This document shows positions 1-14,200 of a DNA stretch of 64,000 nt, one piece after another (positions within the stretch are counted from its first letter, which is position 1; the number at the start of each line of letters is the position of its first letter). Below the pieces are notes generated by a model that did no database searches, had not been told where the DNA came from, and saw nothing but the letters and a program-made list of their open reading frames with translations. The DNA comes from Psoroptes ovis (taxonomy: Eukaryota > Arthropoda > Arachnida > Sarcoptiformes > Psoroptidae), in NCBI GenBank assembly GCA_002943765.1, contig PQWQ01000004.1, forward strand, positions 2,728,001-2,792,000. Reading direction: 5' to 3'. The position numbers and the translations under genes are program-made.

Positions 1-469
1 TGAAAACATTTCGGTTTTTTCACCAATACACAAATACACACACATACAATTCAATCAAAAGAATAATTTAAAAGAAAATCATTTTCAAAAAAAAAAATTG
101 GCCGACATACACCTTGTGTTTATCTCGGTGAACATTTGGCAGCACATTTTAAGCACAATTTTTGAGATTGAATGTACCCAAAAATAAAAACATTTTTCAC
201 TTTTCAATGGATAAAATGAATGGAAAAAATTCACAATTTATAAAAACATTATGTAATTATATTTGTATTAATATTTATATTTATATGAAATATGTTTGTA
301 AATTCACATTCACCAAAAAAAAAAAAAAAATACAAATTGAATGAATCATGAAAAATCGTGGAATCATTATTTCATTTTTTTTTTGTTTTGATTATTTTCA
401 TTCATTGTATTTGATATAAGAAGAAACAGTACATCTATTTACTGGTTGTGGTCGCAAATAATAATAATA

Positions 470-501
<32 letters not shown>

Positions 502-3500
502 ATTTTTGCTATATTTACATACACGAATAGACACACACACACACTGAATACACATACACATGGTCAAAGCAAAAACCGATTTTGACCAGAAAGATGGTAA
601 AAAAAAATTGAAAAAAATGAGCGACTAACCATCATCATCATCAACAAATAATCAATATTCAGACCGACTGTCTGACCGATGAATAATTTTTTTTTGGCAA
701 ATAGACAATGATGATACAACAACAATAACAACAGCAGCAACAGCAACAATTTTGAATGATAATTATTTCAATAATAATAACAACAGTAATGATGGTGGTG
801 GTCAGTGAATTTTAAAATTTTGGCTGCTTTGTTTGCCAATTTTCACTGTTTATTTTTATTATTTCTTTGAAATTGAAATTGAAATCTTGAAAAGCCGAAA
901 TAAAATGAATGAATTAATAATAATTTTACCAACAACAACCGACCTCAGGTATGCACCAGAGCTTGGCAAATTTCTAGCTTTCTAAATTTATCCATGATTA
1001 TTTCGGAAAAAAATGATTTTTAAATCAATTTCGATTCGGTAAAATCGAGATGTTTTTAAATTTAATTTGAAAATTTGATCAAATTCAATTCGCCAAAATA
1101 GCCGAATAGCCAAATAATCAGATAATTATTGAAAAATTTTAAATCAAATTTTCTGCTCATAAAAAAATGCAGAGAAACACAGAGAAATGCAATCCAAATC
1201 AATTGTACCTTTCATTAAATTGATATAATTACAGATAATGATAATAATTATAACGATTACGATGATTTAAATAATAATTATCATCATTATAATTGTGATT
1301 ATTAACATTTTTCAGGTTTAAACGCTTGAAAATTTGACTACAAACTGTAAACACACAAATATTATTATCATATCATTTTACCAGATGATAATTTTCGAAA
1401 AAAAATAGATGAACAATTTCATCTATTTTTGATCATTTATTTTGCCCCAGAAATTATATATTTTTAGCTCTCATACATACTCAAATATATGTGTGAGTGT
1501 GTTGGTATGAATATCAAAGCTCAGACATTGTTAACCCTTTTTTTTGAATTTCTCAAAATTATTTTTCATTTTTTTTTTCATCTTCGTCTTTGTATTCAAA
1601 TGATTATCACAATTATTACAATTTTTTTGAAGGGGAAAAAATAAATTATTTTAAAAAAATGTCTACATTACATTGATATATGTATGTGAATGAATAAATA
1701 TATTTTTCTCAATAAACAAGACATGAACATATAATTTCATTCCATACGTTTTTCAAAGGTAAAATAGATCATTCATCATTGATTTCGTTTCAAACATATT
1801 TCATTTTTTATTTTTACAAAAAAAAAAAAAATAAACATTATCATTATCATATGATAATTGAAAAACTATAATCATTAATGAAATATCGATTAAAGGAAAA
1901 AAAATGAAAGTTCATCATCATCATCATCATCATTGAACAGAAGTCTCGAACAAATATTTATTTTGATTGATTTGAACAACAATAAGAGAAAAATTGATTG
2001 CTAGGATCATCCAAATAAACAAAGATTTCATTACTGAAGCTCATTGGAAAGCTCTAGGCACAAACTTTTCGTGGACAATCATGAAATAATTATGGAAAAA
2101 ATATGATAAAATGTTTGCGATTACAAACATTTTGTTGATTGCTGATAGAAAATGCATTCTAAACATTGGAAAAAATGAAATTGATAAAACAATTGAAATA
2201 AAGAAGAAATCAATCAAACATTGATTCTCATCACAATCACGTAGAAAATAGCAAACGAAAATTGATTGTTTGATTGATTGAAAAGGTTTCGTGTATTGTT
2301 TTGTTTTTCAACTCACAGAAACACAATTCGAAAAATGTTCATAATTTGAATTGAAATTTTAAAATCATGAAAAACTTTTTTTTTTGTTTCTTTGAAATCT
2401 AAAGTTCAAATGATGTTTTTTGAAAATAATACAAAATGATTATTAGTAATGTCATATTATTTTCAAAATTGAAGTTTCTATGAAAATTATCATTCATTAT
2501 TATCAATTTTTTTCTAATAATCAAAATGAATTTTTCATGTCATTCATATCAATATCGATTGATTGATGTATCAAACATTGTTTATCAATATCTACGCTTA
2601 GCCATATCATCATCATCATCATCATCATAATAGATGATTATCTTCATCTTATTTTTACAAACGGAAAACAATAGAATAATAATGAGATAATAAGGTTCGA
2701 AATTGGGTTTTCAATTGTTTCTTTTTTTTCAATAATAATTTGTCCCGGTACAAAACCATTACTGATTGTTTTTATGAGCAAAAAAAATTTTTTATAATTT
2801 TCCATGCATTACACATATTGAATATTTTGAAATTGAAAAAATAATTTGACATTTCAAAAATTGTCTAAAATTACGAAAATTGACCAACCAACCAATTTTC
2901 ATTAAACAACCGATCAATTGACCGAAAAACAAAGAACAAAGCCCAGAAAAAAAAACAATGGAAATACAATGAATATGTACCGAATACCATACATACATCG
3001 ATGATGTTTGCATGGTTTAATATATTTAATGATAATGATAATGATCATCTTGTAAATACACTAAGCCTTACACTAGTGACTGACTAAGGCATACAGTTTA
3101 TAAGGATGAACATATTGAATTGCTCGACAAATAATGTTAAAAATGAAACAAGAAAATCTAGAAACTATACATGATTTTGTCATTATTATCATTATGATTA
3201 TTTATTTTTTAATCCATTGTTTGGTCGATGAAAAATGTTTTACTGGACATATTGTTGATGATGGTTGAAATTCGGTTCTTAGCCGTTGTTGCTGATGTTG
3301 TTGATCATTACTATTAATGATCAACATTATTATCAATCATTTCATATGATGATGATGATGATAATAATAAAATTAATAATGAAAATGGAAGAAGAAGAGG
3401 CAAATAATTGATGAAATATGTCCATGATTCCATATTTTGCAGCTTGAAAATTGAAAAAAGCAAAAAAAAAAAATTAAAATGAAAAATGAATCTTTCAATT

Positions 3501-4135
3501 TGTACAAAAAAAATAATAATATGGATTTGACTTAGACTTCAATATTCGCTCACTAACTCACACAGACAGACACAAATACATTTATGGGTCAACATAATCA
3601 TCAGCGTAATGATTGTTGTTGTTGTTGTTTGTTGTCATCATATGAAATAATGAAAAAAGATGACAGCATCATGAATCAAAATCAATTAGTCGCTTGCTTC
3701 TAAATAGTATTTTTATGTTTTTGAATCAATTTCGAGTCAAAAACAATGTAAAATTTTAATGAAAAATGAACCAAAATGATTTACTGAATTATTGTTTGAT
3801 TATTTCCATGGTACAAAAATGGAATTTTAAATTTTAAAAATTGAATCATTTTTTTCTGAATTTCAGGCAAATTTCTTTTGGCTTATTGTTTTAATGTTTA
3901 ATTTAAGTGTTTTCAGTATTTTCAATGTTTTTTCTACGAATTTGTTTTTGATTTTTAATGTACAAATACTAGGAGCATCATTATTGATGATGATGATGAT
4001 GAATACATCAGAAAAAACAGCGAGACATTAAAATGTAATGAAAAAAATATTGTGAAAACATTTTTAAAAAATCTTCAAAATTAACGGCTAATTATGGGAA
4101 TATTTTCACACAAACATACAAGAGACAAACATCAA
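1..4135. other. Gene-free AT-rich stretch
   Basis: No exon with metazoan-like codon structure was found. The stretch is poly-A/T runs and short repeats, including a GAT/ATG microsatellite at about 471-501 and CA runs near 530-545. The short open frames at 162-344, 564-749 and 2792-3013 have low-complexity translations (Ile, Phe, Lys, Leu runs) with no domain and no convincing exon structure. It could be intergenic DNA or part of a large intron of a gene outside the window. Confidence 0.6.
471..501. repeat. GAT/ATG trinucleotide microsatellite
   Basis: About ten consecutive GAT units. This repeat class recurs across the window, for example near 3347, 6760, 25040 and 58345. Confidence 0.9.
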
Positions 4136-4139
4136 TTAA

Positions 4140-4286
4140 CCCTTGAAACTCGAGCGGTGAGCATCACTCACCATAAGATGTAATGCAGCAAGTCTATAGG
4201 CGCCCCTCAGTCACCATTTTACATGAGTGTGAAGAATCGTCGAGCTGCTGGCTCGCTTGCGCTGTAAATGCCTCGAGTGCTAAGGG
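4140..4286. mobile_element. piggyBac-like MITE flanked by TTAA
   Basis: A 147-bp segment bounded on both sides by TTAA (4136-4139 and 4287-4290). It starts CCCTTGAAACTCGAG, and its end read in reverse complement starts CCCTTAGCACTCGAG, so 12 of 15 terminal positions match. TTAA target duplications with CCC-starting inverted repeats are the hallmark of the piggyBac superfamily. The interior is clearly GC-richer than its surroundings and holds a small palindrome, GGTGAGCATCACTCACC. No open frame fits, so it would be a non-autonomous copy moved by a transposase elsewhere. The superfamily is inferred from ends and target site only. Confidence 0.72.
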
Positions 4287-4290
4287 TTAA

Positions 4291-7200
4291 TTATTGTGTT
4301 TTAGATAATTTTCATTCATTTTACAACAGAAAAAAATTTTAAAATATTAAATCATCATCATTGAATATTATTTATTTATTTTTCAACCATAAAACATGTG
4401 AATTTGAATTAACTTGTCAACATCATCAAACAGAAAAAACACTTTGATTTCGTAAATTATTCGTTATTTTGTTACTAAAATATTTTGTATTTCAGTATTT
4501 AACAATGTTTAATGTTTTTTTTCCTTAATATTTTCTCCCAAAAACAGAAACGAAATGAAACATTTCATTAATAATATTTCATGCGAATGGAAGAAAAAGT
4601 GTTGAAATATTTTTCGTTTTTTTTTTCAACAAAAAAACATTGAATATAAAATGATTGAAATAATTTATGGATTTTATTTTCTTGAAAATTAAAAGAAAAA
4701 AAAATATTCAAAGGTTTTTTTTTCAGCATTTAGACCTTGTAAACCGTGTAACATTACGATATATGAATGCTGTTGCATGTTGTGATATGTTATGTAAAAC
4801 GAAAAAAAAATTGATTTTCATAACAAATTTTTCTTCTTTCTAAGGAATTTCTATGTTTCATTGAAATTTTTTTTTATGTTCTTAAATTTGCTTGAAACAT
4901 CCATTAGCATCAAATGATAATGATAATAACAATTATTATTATTGTGCGATTACAAGCACTGATAAATAATAATGATAATCATATATGTTACATGTTTATG
5001 ATAAAGGGCATCTTGTAGTTTAATTTCGTTTGCTGTTGTTGAATAATTGAATTACAAGAAGATAATTCAAAAATTAAAAATACAAATTCAAAGCAAAAGT
5101 TAATGAGAAAATTCAAGACAAAAAAAATGAAACAACGTTTCAAACACACAAACACACACACACACACCTACAAAATGAATTAATCAAATTATATTGTAAC
5201 ATCATGAAACATAATGAAAAATATGAAACAAAATGAAAATGGATCGCCATTTTCAGCCATAGAAAATAAAAATTTGAAATTTTTCAATTTCAACAGGAAG
5301 AAATGAATAATTCAAAATTGTAATAAAATTACATCGAAATACATTGTTCTATTTTTCTCTTGAAAACTTTGCCATCATTTCATACACATAAAAAATTATT
5401 CAATGATCGTTATGAAATATGAAAAAAAAAGATTCATAAAAACAAAATTTGAATTGAAACAAAGTGGATAACGACAATCACTTCATATTGCCATGTTGAA
5501 AGTGGTGAAAAATGTCGATGAAAAAAATGAACCAAAATTAGTAGCCAATGTCATGTCATTCATAAACAGTTCCGATCAATGTCTAATTTGCATGAATGAA
5601 AAGATGATGAGAATATGGCAAAAATACGATAAATGAAATTTTCTCCGAAATTCAAAAGAAAATAAAATTTAAAAATTTTAAAAAAATTTCAAACAGGAAC
5701 AGATTTTTTTTTTTAACCATATAATTTACCATGTCAAACAACAACACATAAAAATGTTTATGAAAGTGTTATTTTTCGAGGTGAAATTTCTGAAATGAAC
5801 ATAGAAAAAAAATGATGAATAAATGAATGAATGAATAAACGAACACATTGGCTGCATTTCTATTGGAAACAAAAATCAAAAATCATTGAACATTCATTGA
5901 TGGTGAAATGTTCGAGGGAAAAATAGGTGAAATCAATAACAAAAACGGCTAAAATTTTCCAAAAATTTTCAATTTTTTTTTCAAATTTAACAAACAAAAA
6001 AAATCAATTCATTGATTCAATATAATTAAATTTTGGGCATAAAAAATTTCAAATTTCCGTACATTAAAAATGGTCAACATGATAATTATATTTATATTGA
6101 TATAATAATAAACATCTATTATTATTATTTGATTATCAAATTAATATCTTTACAACGAGTTTCAAGACATATTTTTGCCTGTTTTTTCAAAGAATTCATT
6201 GATTATTACTCTATGCAACAATCATCATCGATGAATGAATGGAAAATGTATGAAATTAGTGACATTTTGTATGTATTGACATGAAAAATGAAAAATCTAG
6301 GGGGAGGAAAAATGAAAATTCATGAAACGAAAAAAAAATGAAATGGAAAGCCCAAGCCAATGTACTATAATGTTATTTCAGTATGTCTGTGTGAATTAGA
6401 TCAAAATGAAAATTTGAAAAAATGAAAAAATTTCAATGGGAAAAAAATGATGTACGCGATGTATTCATGTTTTATGATTGAATACATCCTCATCAGCATT
6501 ATTATCATGATCATTGATGATAATAATAATAATAATAGTGATATTATCATCGTTTGAAATTTGAATGAAATGATTGATATTTGTTTCGTGTATCGAAAAA
6601 AAAAAATTTCATTCCAATCAATTTCCCTTTCGTTTTTGTTATAAACTTGTATTTTTTTTTCGACAGTAGTCAAATTTAGACTGATTCAGTAGGAAAATGA
6701 ATTTGAAATTTTTTTTTACAAATGTTTTTCGTAGAGAAATTGATGCATTTTGCATGATGATGATGATGATGAATCAATTTGAATTGATTGGGAAAAAAAT
6801 CGATTCGTTTTTTTCACTTTTATTTTGATTTTCAATCAAAAAACAAATCGATTTGTTTCGATTTTATTTCAATTTTATTTTATCAATCGATGAATGTTTT
6901 TCTGCAATTTGTTTTGCATTTATATTTTGTGTTTTTTAGTTTTCTAATTGGAATTTTCGTTCCTTCATTTTTAATTGGAATTTTCAAATTTTTTTTTGTG
7001 GTGGTTTTCCGAATACATTCAATCATCATTATCATTATTCGAACAGTTTTGTTACTTTGGAAAAGATAACAGCATAAAAACATGAACAAAATTCAATGAT
7101 TTTTCAAAAATAAATGTGGAAGAAAAAAAATAGATGTTCAACAGATGTTCAAAACAAACAATAACAATAATTAAAATATGAATATATATATATATATGCG

Positions 7201-10200
7201 AATGCACAAGATCTGAATTCAAATGTACTGTAGAAAATCAATCAATCAAACAATAAAATTTTGTGGAAAATAAAACAAATGAAACTAATTTCCTTATATT
7301 TTTTTTTCAAAAACATTATTCAGAGCAAATTCAATCGATCAATTTGACATGTTTCTAAATTATTATTATTATTATTATTATTAAAGAATGAACAATTAAT
7401 TTATGAAAATTTGAATGAAAATTCATTAATTAATTTCAATATGTCAAAAACAAAGAGAAACAACATTTGAAAAACAAAATATTAATCATACATTAATCAT
7501 TCATAGAAATGATGATTGAATGTCAGAAATTGAATATTTTTGTCAAAAAATTCATTTATTCAATGAAAAAAATAATGCTTTTTTTCATCGATGTCAAATG
7601 AATCGATGACATTGAAATCGATTGATTGTCATCATCATCATCACCATTTGTTATTATGATTATCACTTTTTAACGAATTTTTTAATTGAAATTTACGAAA
7701 AAAAATTAACAATTGAATATTGTATAGTATGATCAAATTCAATTATTTCATATTTCTTTCATCATTATATCAAAAATATTGGAAAAATATTGAAATTCAT
7801 TTCATAGAAACATCATTTACTTAAGATTCAATTGAAATTCGTTTGATTATTTTCCACTGAATTCATATAAATAAAATTTATTTATAAATAAATAATGAAA
7901 TCAAACAAATGTAAAATTGAATTTAAAAATAAATTTTTTTACAACAAAAAAAAAGAAGCAAAAGAAAAAACGAAAATCATTACAAACAAACAAACAAACA
8001 AATAAATATCAACAAATAAGTAGCAAGTTTTTCTTTCTCATCTTAAACATTTTTTTCATTCATTCATTCATTCATTCAATTCACATCATTTACATTCAAA
8101 GTATGTCCATATTTCACATGAAACATTATGGATTTTTATTATTATTTTTTTTGATGTTACCGTTCATGATGATGATGATCATCATCATCATTATGAATGA
8201 TATAATGTTCGACAGTAACATCAGCAACATTTAATGATTGCAAAATTATAATGAAATAAGCAAGAAAAAAATATTGAATAAAATACTTGAATGTACATGT
8301 GAATAGATGATAGAAAAAGAGAAAATCAAAATCTTAAAATATCCACAAATGAAATGAACAAATGTAAATGTATGATTATTGCAAAAGATAATTGAAACAA
8401 ATGAAAAGTAATTTGTAAAGTTAAAAGTAATTTGCAATGAACATCTTTGTTGTTGTTGTTTTTCGTATCAAATATTTTGATAATTATCTTCGTGTGTCAT
8501 ATATAAATTGATAATTAACGAAAATTTGATTAAGTAAAAATTTAAATTCAAAATTAAAATTCAAAAAAAAAAAAAAAAAATTAAAAACCACACCAACACC
8601 GCAGCAAATAACCATGAACAAAACATGATTATGATGATGATCATATTTTAATGATAATGAAAATGACCAGAAATGACTAGATTTTATTCAATTTTTTGAA
8701 TAAATTTTTCGATAATTGTAAGCAGCAAAAAGGTGTGAGCTTGTAATTCAACGAGAAATATTAGTATTTTTGCTTTCAAATGGCAAAAAACGACAACAAA
8801 ACAAATAAATAAAACAAGATTTATCACTATTATTATTCGTAGATATTAATAAATATTCACTAACAAGTTTTTAATTAATTTGATTTTTTTTCTTTCATTT
8901 ATGTCTAATTGTATTTGATTAATTATAAATTCAAAACACACAAACTATGGAAATAAATTTTTACTTCCACGTGAATACATTGAAATTTATATGATTCAAA
9001 TGCAAATACTCATTAAACTATTTGCTTATTGTTTTTCTTGAAAAAAATCAATGAATAAATAAATCCTGAGATTTTGTAGATTAAAATCAATTATTTATAC
9101 ATAAATTAATCAATTTACAAATTCACAAATCAATATCGAATGAAATGAGAAGATAATTTATTCATAAAATGAAAAACAAATCTCATTTCCATACAAATAT
9201 GAATAATTTTCAATGGAATTTTTTCAATAATTTTTAGACAATTCAATGAATTTCGAGAAATATGAGTGAATTAATAATGAATATTTCATTTAGCTTTCAT
9301 TAAATACGTGTAAATACAAGAAAAAAAATTTTCCTAATCGATCTTGATCAAAGTATTCAAAGCAGAAGAAAAAATGAGCATGATTCAAATTCAAAACAAT
9401 AATTTGAATTAATACGATCATTCATATTTATTCATTGAAAAAATACTGAAATGTCATTGAAATTTGTGTGGAAAACAAACAGAAAAACAAACAAATAAAT
9501 ACAATTGTTTTGTTTCCATAGCTAACAGAAAAATTATCATAAAATGTGTATGCATATGAAAACAATCAAAATTATCAGTGAAACAACAGAGATATTGTCA
9601 ACTGGCAGCAAATTTCAGCAAAAAAAGGATGTTTGAAACAAATGAATCAAATATTTTATTTCAAAAATAAAAACAGGTAAAGGTTAACCGGAATTCAAGT
9701 GAAATGAAATAAATGTTAATTTTCAACGAAATAAAAAAATATTCAAAATAATTATACGATTATCGGTAACCGTATATATGTGCTGATAATTATCAAAGAT
9801 GCAATGAATGCAAGTACACAAATGAATAAATGAATGAAATGTCACATAATCCATTAAATGATGATCATGACCATCATCATTATACATGGCATTATCATTA
9901 TCACTACTACTACTACTGCGAATGTTGGCCAAAAAAAAAAAAAATTTAGAAAAATTAAAAATTTTCAAAGTTAATTTCAAATTTCAAAGTTGATTAAAAA
10001 TTTTTGAAAATTTTTCTGTGTAAAAATGAATGAAATGAATTTCATTGTAATACAACCAAACACCATTATCATCATCATTATCATTAGCTCATGAAATGAT
10101 GTTAATGAAGATGGATATAATGATTATTATCATCATTATTATTATTATCAAAAATTATATAATTGAATGAACAAACTAAGATTTGAAAAAAATGAACACA

Positions 10201-11225
10201 AAAGAACGAATCAATTTTCATTTTTTTTTTGCGTTTGTTATTATTTACCATACTTGTCTTTAAGATTGTTGCTGTTGTTGTTGTTGTTGTTGTTGACAAG
10301 CCCTTAAACTTCTTTCAAACGAAAGCTAATCAACGGATTTTTTCAGAAATTTTTTAGTATTTATAATTTTTCGCTCTGTATACTTTATTACGAGTATAAT
10401 TATCATAAACATTCAAGAAAAAATATGATGATCATCATGACAATTAAATATTTCAGATGAAAAATTGTAAATAAGAAGTGAAATCATTATGAATTGTGCT
10501 AAGAAAATGCATTCTCCAAGATATTTTTAACAAATATCGATAATTGATGATGATTTCGAGTGAAAGATATCATCAAAATCATCCAATTTGTAGCTGGAAT
10601 CAATCAAATTTATCAAATTCAGTGATGGAGAATCAAATAATTGAACGAATGTGAATACATGTAGATTCAATTTCAACATCAAACTTTAGGGGAATTTTTT
10701 CATTCCCTAAACTCGACAAAAGTTTAAATTTCAATTAAGAAAGATATTAAAATGAATCATTTTTTATTTATTCAAATTCAAATTATTCATCTTTGATAAT
10801 TCAAAATTTTTTTAATTATAATTCCATTCATTCATTCATTCATTTATTTACCGTTATTCCCATTAAATGCAATTCATCGAATTTGAATAAATGAAATGCA
10901 ATATCAATCAAATTGAATGACAATAAACATCAATCATTTTTCTTTTGAATTCAAAGCCGAATGATATGAATTTGTTTTTTTTTCGTTAATCTTCTATTTC
11001 GTCCATTCATTTCGTTGTGTTTCACTCTATTGTCAAAAATACTTGTCCACACAAATACAAAACACAAAAAATTGACCAAAATAAACAAATCAAAATGACA
11101 AATAAACAAAAATAAAAGAAAAGAAAATCCATTTCAAACAAAAAAAAATGTTTGACGATACTACACGATGATGTGGATGATGACCTTGTCCACGACCTTA
11201 TTCATCATTTTTGACCATCTTTTTT
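4291..11225. other. Gene-free AT-rich stretch
   Basis: No supportable gene. Open frames such as 6033-6284, 6401-6673, 6788-7069 and 7917-8234 translate into Ile/Phe/Lys-rich or simple-repeat peptides and look like chance frames in AT-rich DNA. Simple repeats include ATT near 7362-7382, ATTC near 8056-8078 and TTG near 10267-10295. Confidence 0.6.
8056..8078. repeat. ATTC tetranucleotide repeat
   Basis: About six consecutive ATTC units. ATTC/GAAT runs are the commonest tetranucleotide repeat in this window and also occur near 10826, 18030, 19650, 24825 and 60865. Confidence 0.85.
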
Positions 11226-11254
11226 TTTGCTTTGCTTTGCTTTGCTTTGCTTTG
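11226..11254. repeat. TTTGC pentanucleotide repeat
   Basis: Five complete TTTGC units plus a partial sixth, directly after a T run. This unit is not repeated elsewhere in the window at comparable length. Confidence 0.9.
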
Positions 11255-14200
11255 TTATTGTTCAGTTTGATGTGTATTTGTTCACAAAGGACAAACATAT
11301 TTTCATTCATATAAAATAACTATAAAACTCATTATTATTATTTCCATGATTTTGAATATAATGAAAAGAAAAAAAATTAGTTTTAATTTCTTTCATCATT
11401 TAGTTTATATTTGTATTCGTATTTATTCATTTTTTATTTATTTATATTCAAATTTATTCAAAATATACAATATGATACTATACAATACTAAACAATGGAT
11501 CTTTGAAATATAAAATAATGAAAAATAGAAACGAATGTTTATTTATAAATCAAAATGATTAATTTTTTTATATATTATTTATTCATTTAAATTTAAATTT
11601 TTGTTTATTTGAAAATTTAAAAATTTTCATTCATTTATTTATTTATTTGTTAATTTTAAAATTATTTATATTATATTTTGCTTTTTTCAATTTTGGTTTA
11701 TGCTTCTACTACCATACATGAAATTTTCGAGGAAAATATAAACAAATAAAATTGAATGGTGGTTTTCAAATGAATTAAAACCACAAATAAACATTCAAAA
11801 CAGAAAAAAAATTACACACATTATCATTAAGCATAAGCATGAACAAACAAAGAAACGAATGAACAAAATGAAATTCAATGAAATTAAATAAACATAAACT
11901 AAATGAAATGAACAACCAAAGCTTTGCACAAGGAAAAAAACCTTTGAATAATGAACAAACAAAATAAATTAAACAACCGTTATAATGATTATGTATCATC
12001 AATAATCATTGATTCAAATGGCTATAATCGAAATAATAATAGCAATAGCAATAATCATTTGAATGATTGGCCTTTTAGTCAAAAAAAACTAAATTAAACT
12101 TGCCATACGCATATGTATATTTACAATTGAAACAAGCAATTTCAATTGTCTTTTCGAGAAATCTCATCACTAAATGACAATAATAATGAAACGATAATAA
12201 AATTTTATTTTTTATTTTGTCCTTTTTTAAATTATCAAAGAGTTAGTTTAATAATTTTTATTTTTTAATATTTTATTACATTATTTTTTTTGGCCATTCA
12301 AAACCACAATAAATGAATGCATAAACACAATAAACTCGATAAAATACAATAAAATAATGCAACAAATTGATGACAGAAAACAAAAAACAGAAAATTATGT
12401 ATCGTACAAATCCTCAATGTTTGATAGCAAAAAGGATTAATAATAATAAAAAAATAAAAACCAAGAGTTGAATGAAATAATGTCATTGAATATCAATGTA
12501 ATAAGCATCAAATTGTGAATATTCACTCATACATACATGCTTATATATGAAAATGTATTGTGTTCATGTGTGTGTGTCGATGACATGAACACAATATATC
12601 ACATACAAAGATGATTGTTTCTTAAGATTTCTTTAAAACTTCATTCCTCTTTCAACCAATTTGTTGGTTAGTCTTTTCTATGGATAAATTTCGTAATAAA
12701 ATTTCAAACGTACAGAACAGAACACAGAGAGCGAAAATTGTGTGACAATTTCAAAGTTTCAAAGCCTTAGTCTTAAGAAATTTTCTGTCAGTTTTTTTAA
12801 TTTTCGAAAAAAGGATTCAATAAAAGGAACTTTGATTGAAAATCCTTTTGGAAACAAAATTTCTTCATTGAAACGTTTGAAGTAAATGAAGAAAATATCA
12901 TTCATTTATTCGTTCATTTTCAATGGATTCAATTTTTATATTATTCCATGATGATGATGATGATTGAAACGAAACTTAAAGAAACTAGAAATGATATAAG
13001 AAAACAATCGACAAATGAATGGAACAAATATGAATAAATCAAAATGAATCAAAACGAACGAGCCAACAAACGAAATGGTGAAATACTTAATGGTGGCAAA
13101 AATAAAAGTAAAAGGATATGAATAAGCAAAATTGAATGAAATTAAATAAACGAATGACAATAAAACGAAATGAAATGAATATGAATAAATTGAAATGTTT
13201 CAAAGAAAAATGTTTTACAAAATTTCCAACAAAAAAAAACATCATCATTTCAAATATGAATGAATAAATACATTCATTTCATATTGCCATTTCCAATGGA
13301 AAATGGGAAAAAAAAATTTTGAAAATTCAAAAATTTAAATTCAATTCAATTATCTTTGTTTGTTGGGAAAAATGGAATGGAATAAAATGAAATCGGGCGT
13401 CTTTTATTTAAATTTTATTCAATTTTTTTTATTCATTTCATTTAATTCAATTTTCAATTCGTTTGTTTGTTTGTTACGGATGATGAAAATTATTTTCATT
13501 TCATCATTTACAATATATGAATGCATTCGACATATAACATGCACAGACAACAACATAAACAAACGATTGTCAATTGTCGTTTGAAGAGAGTATTGGATGG
13601 AAAATTAAAAAAAAAAAATTAAATTTAAAATCAATTCAAAATCAAATTAATGATTTTATATCATTGTATTTCATTGAAACTTTTTTTTTATAATTATTAT
13701 CATAATTTAATTTAAGTTTCAATTGTTCAGTTTTTTTTGAATGAAATAAACATAATTCTATCATCGATAATTATATAAATGGGAAATTAAATTGAAAATT
13801 GAAATTATTCATTTAGAATTCAGTTCCATGATGAGAACTTGGAATGCAATCAATGGAAAATTTATGCATTTTTCAAAAATTTTAAAGTATTTATGGATCG
13901 ATTTCATCGATCAATCAAGAATGAAAATGTCAATTTTAATAATTTTCAATGTCAATAATAATAACAATAATAATCATGTTAATATTAGGTTCAATGACAA
14001 AAAAATTAAATTTATTTTTTTTTCAAATAGATCTATCTAATAATTATGATGATTGTACTTGATGTAATAATTGTTTTATCCTTATCTTTTTTTTTTCTTG
14101 AAACATTTAAAATGTTCATAAGGTTCAATTTAATATAATTGAATATATATTTTGAATATAATTTGAATAATTGAATATTTATAATCAAAAATAATATATA

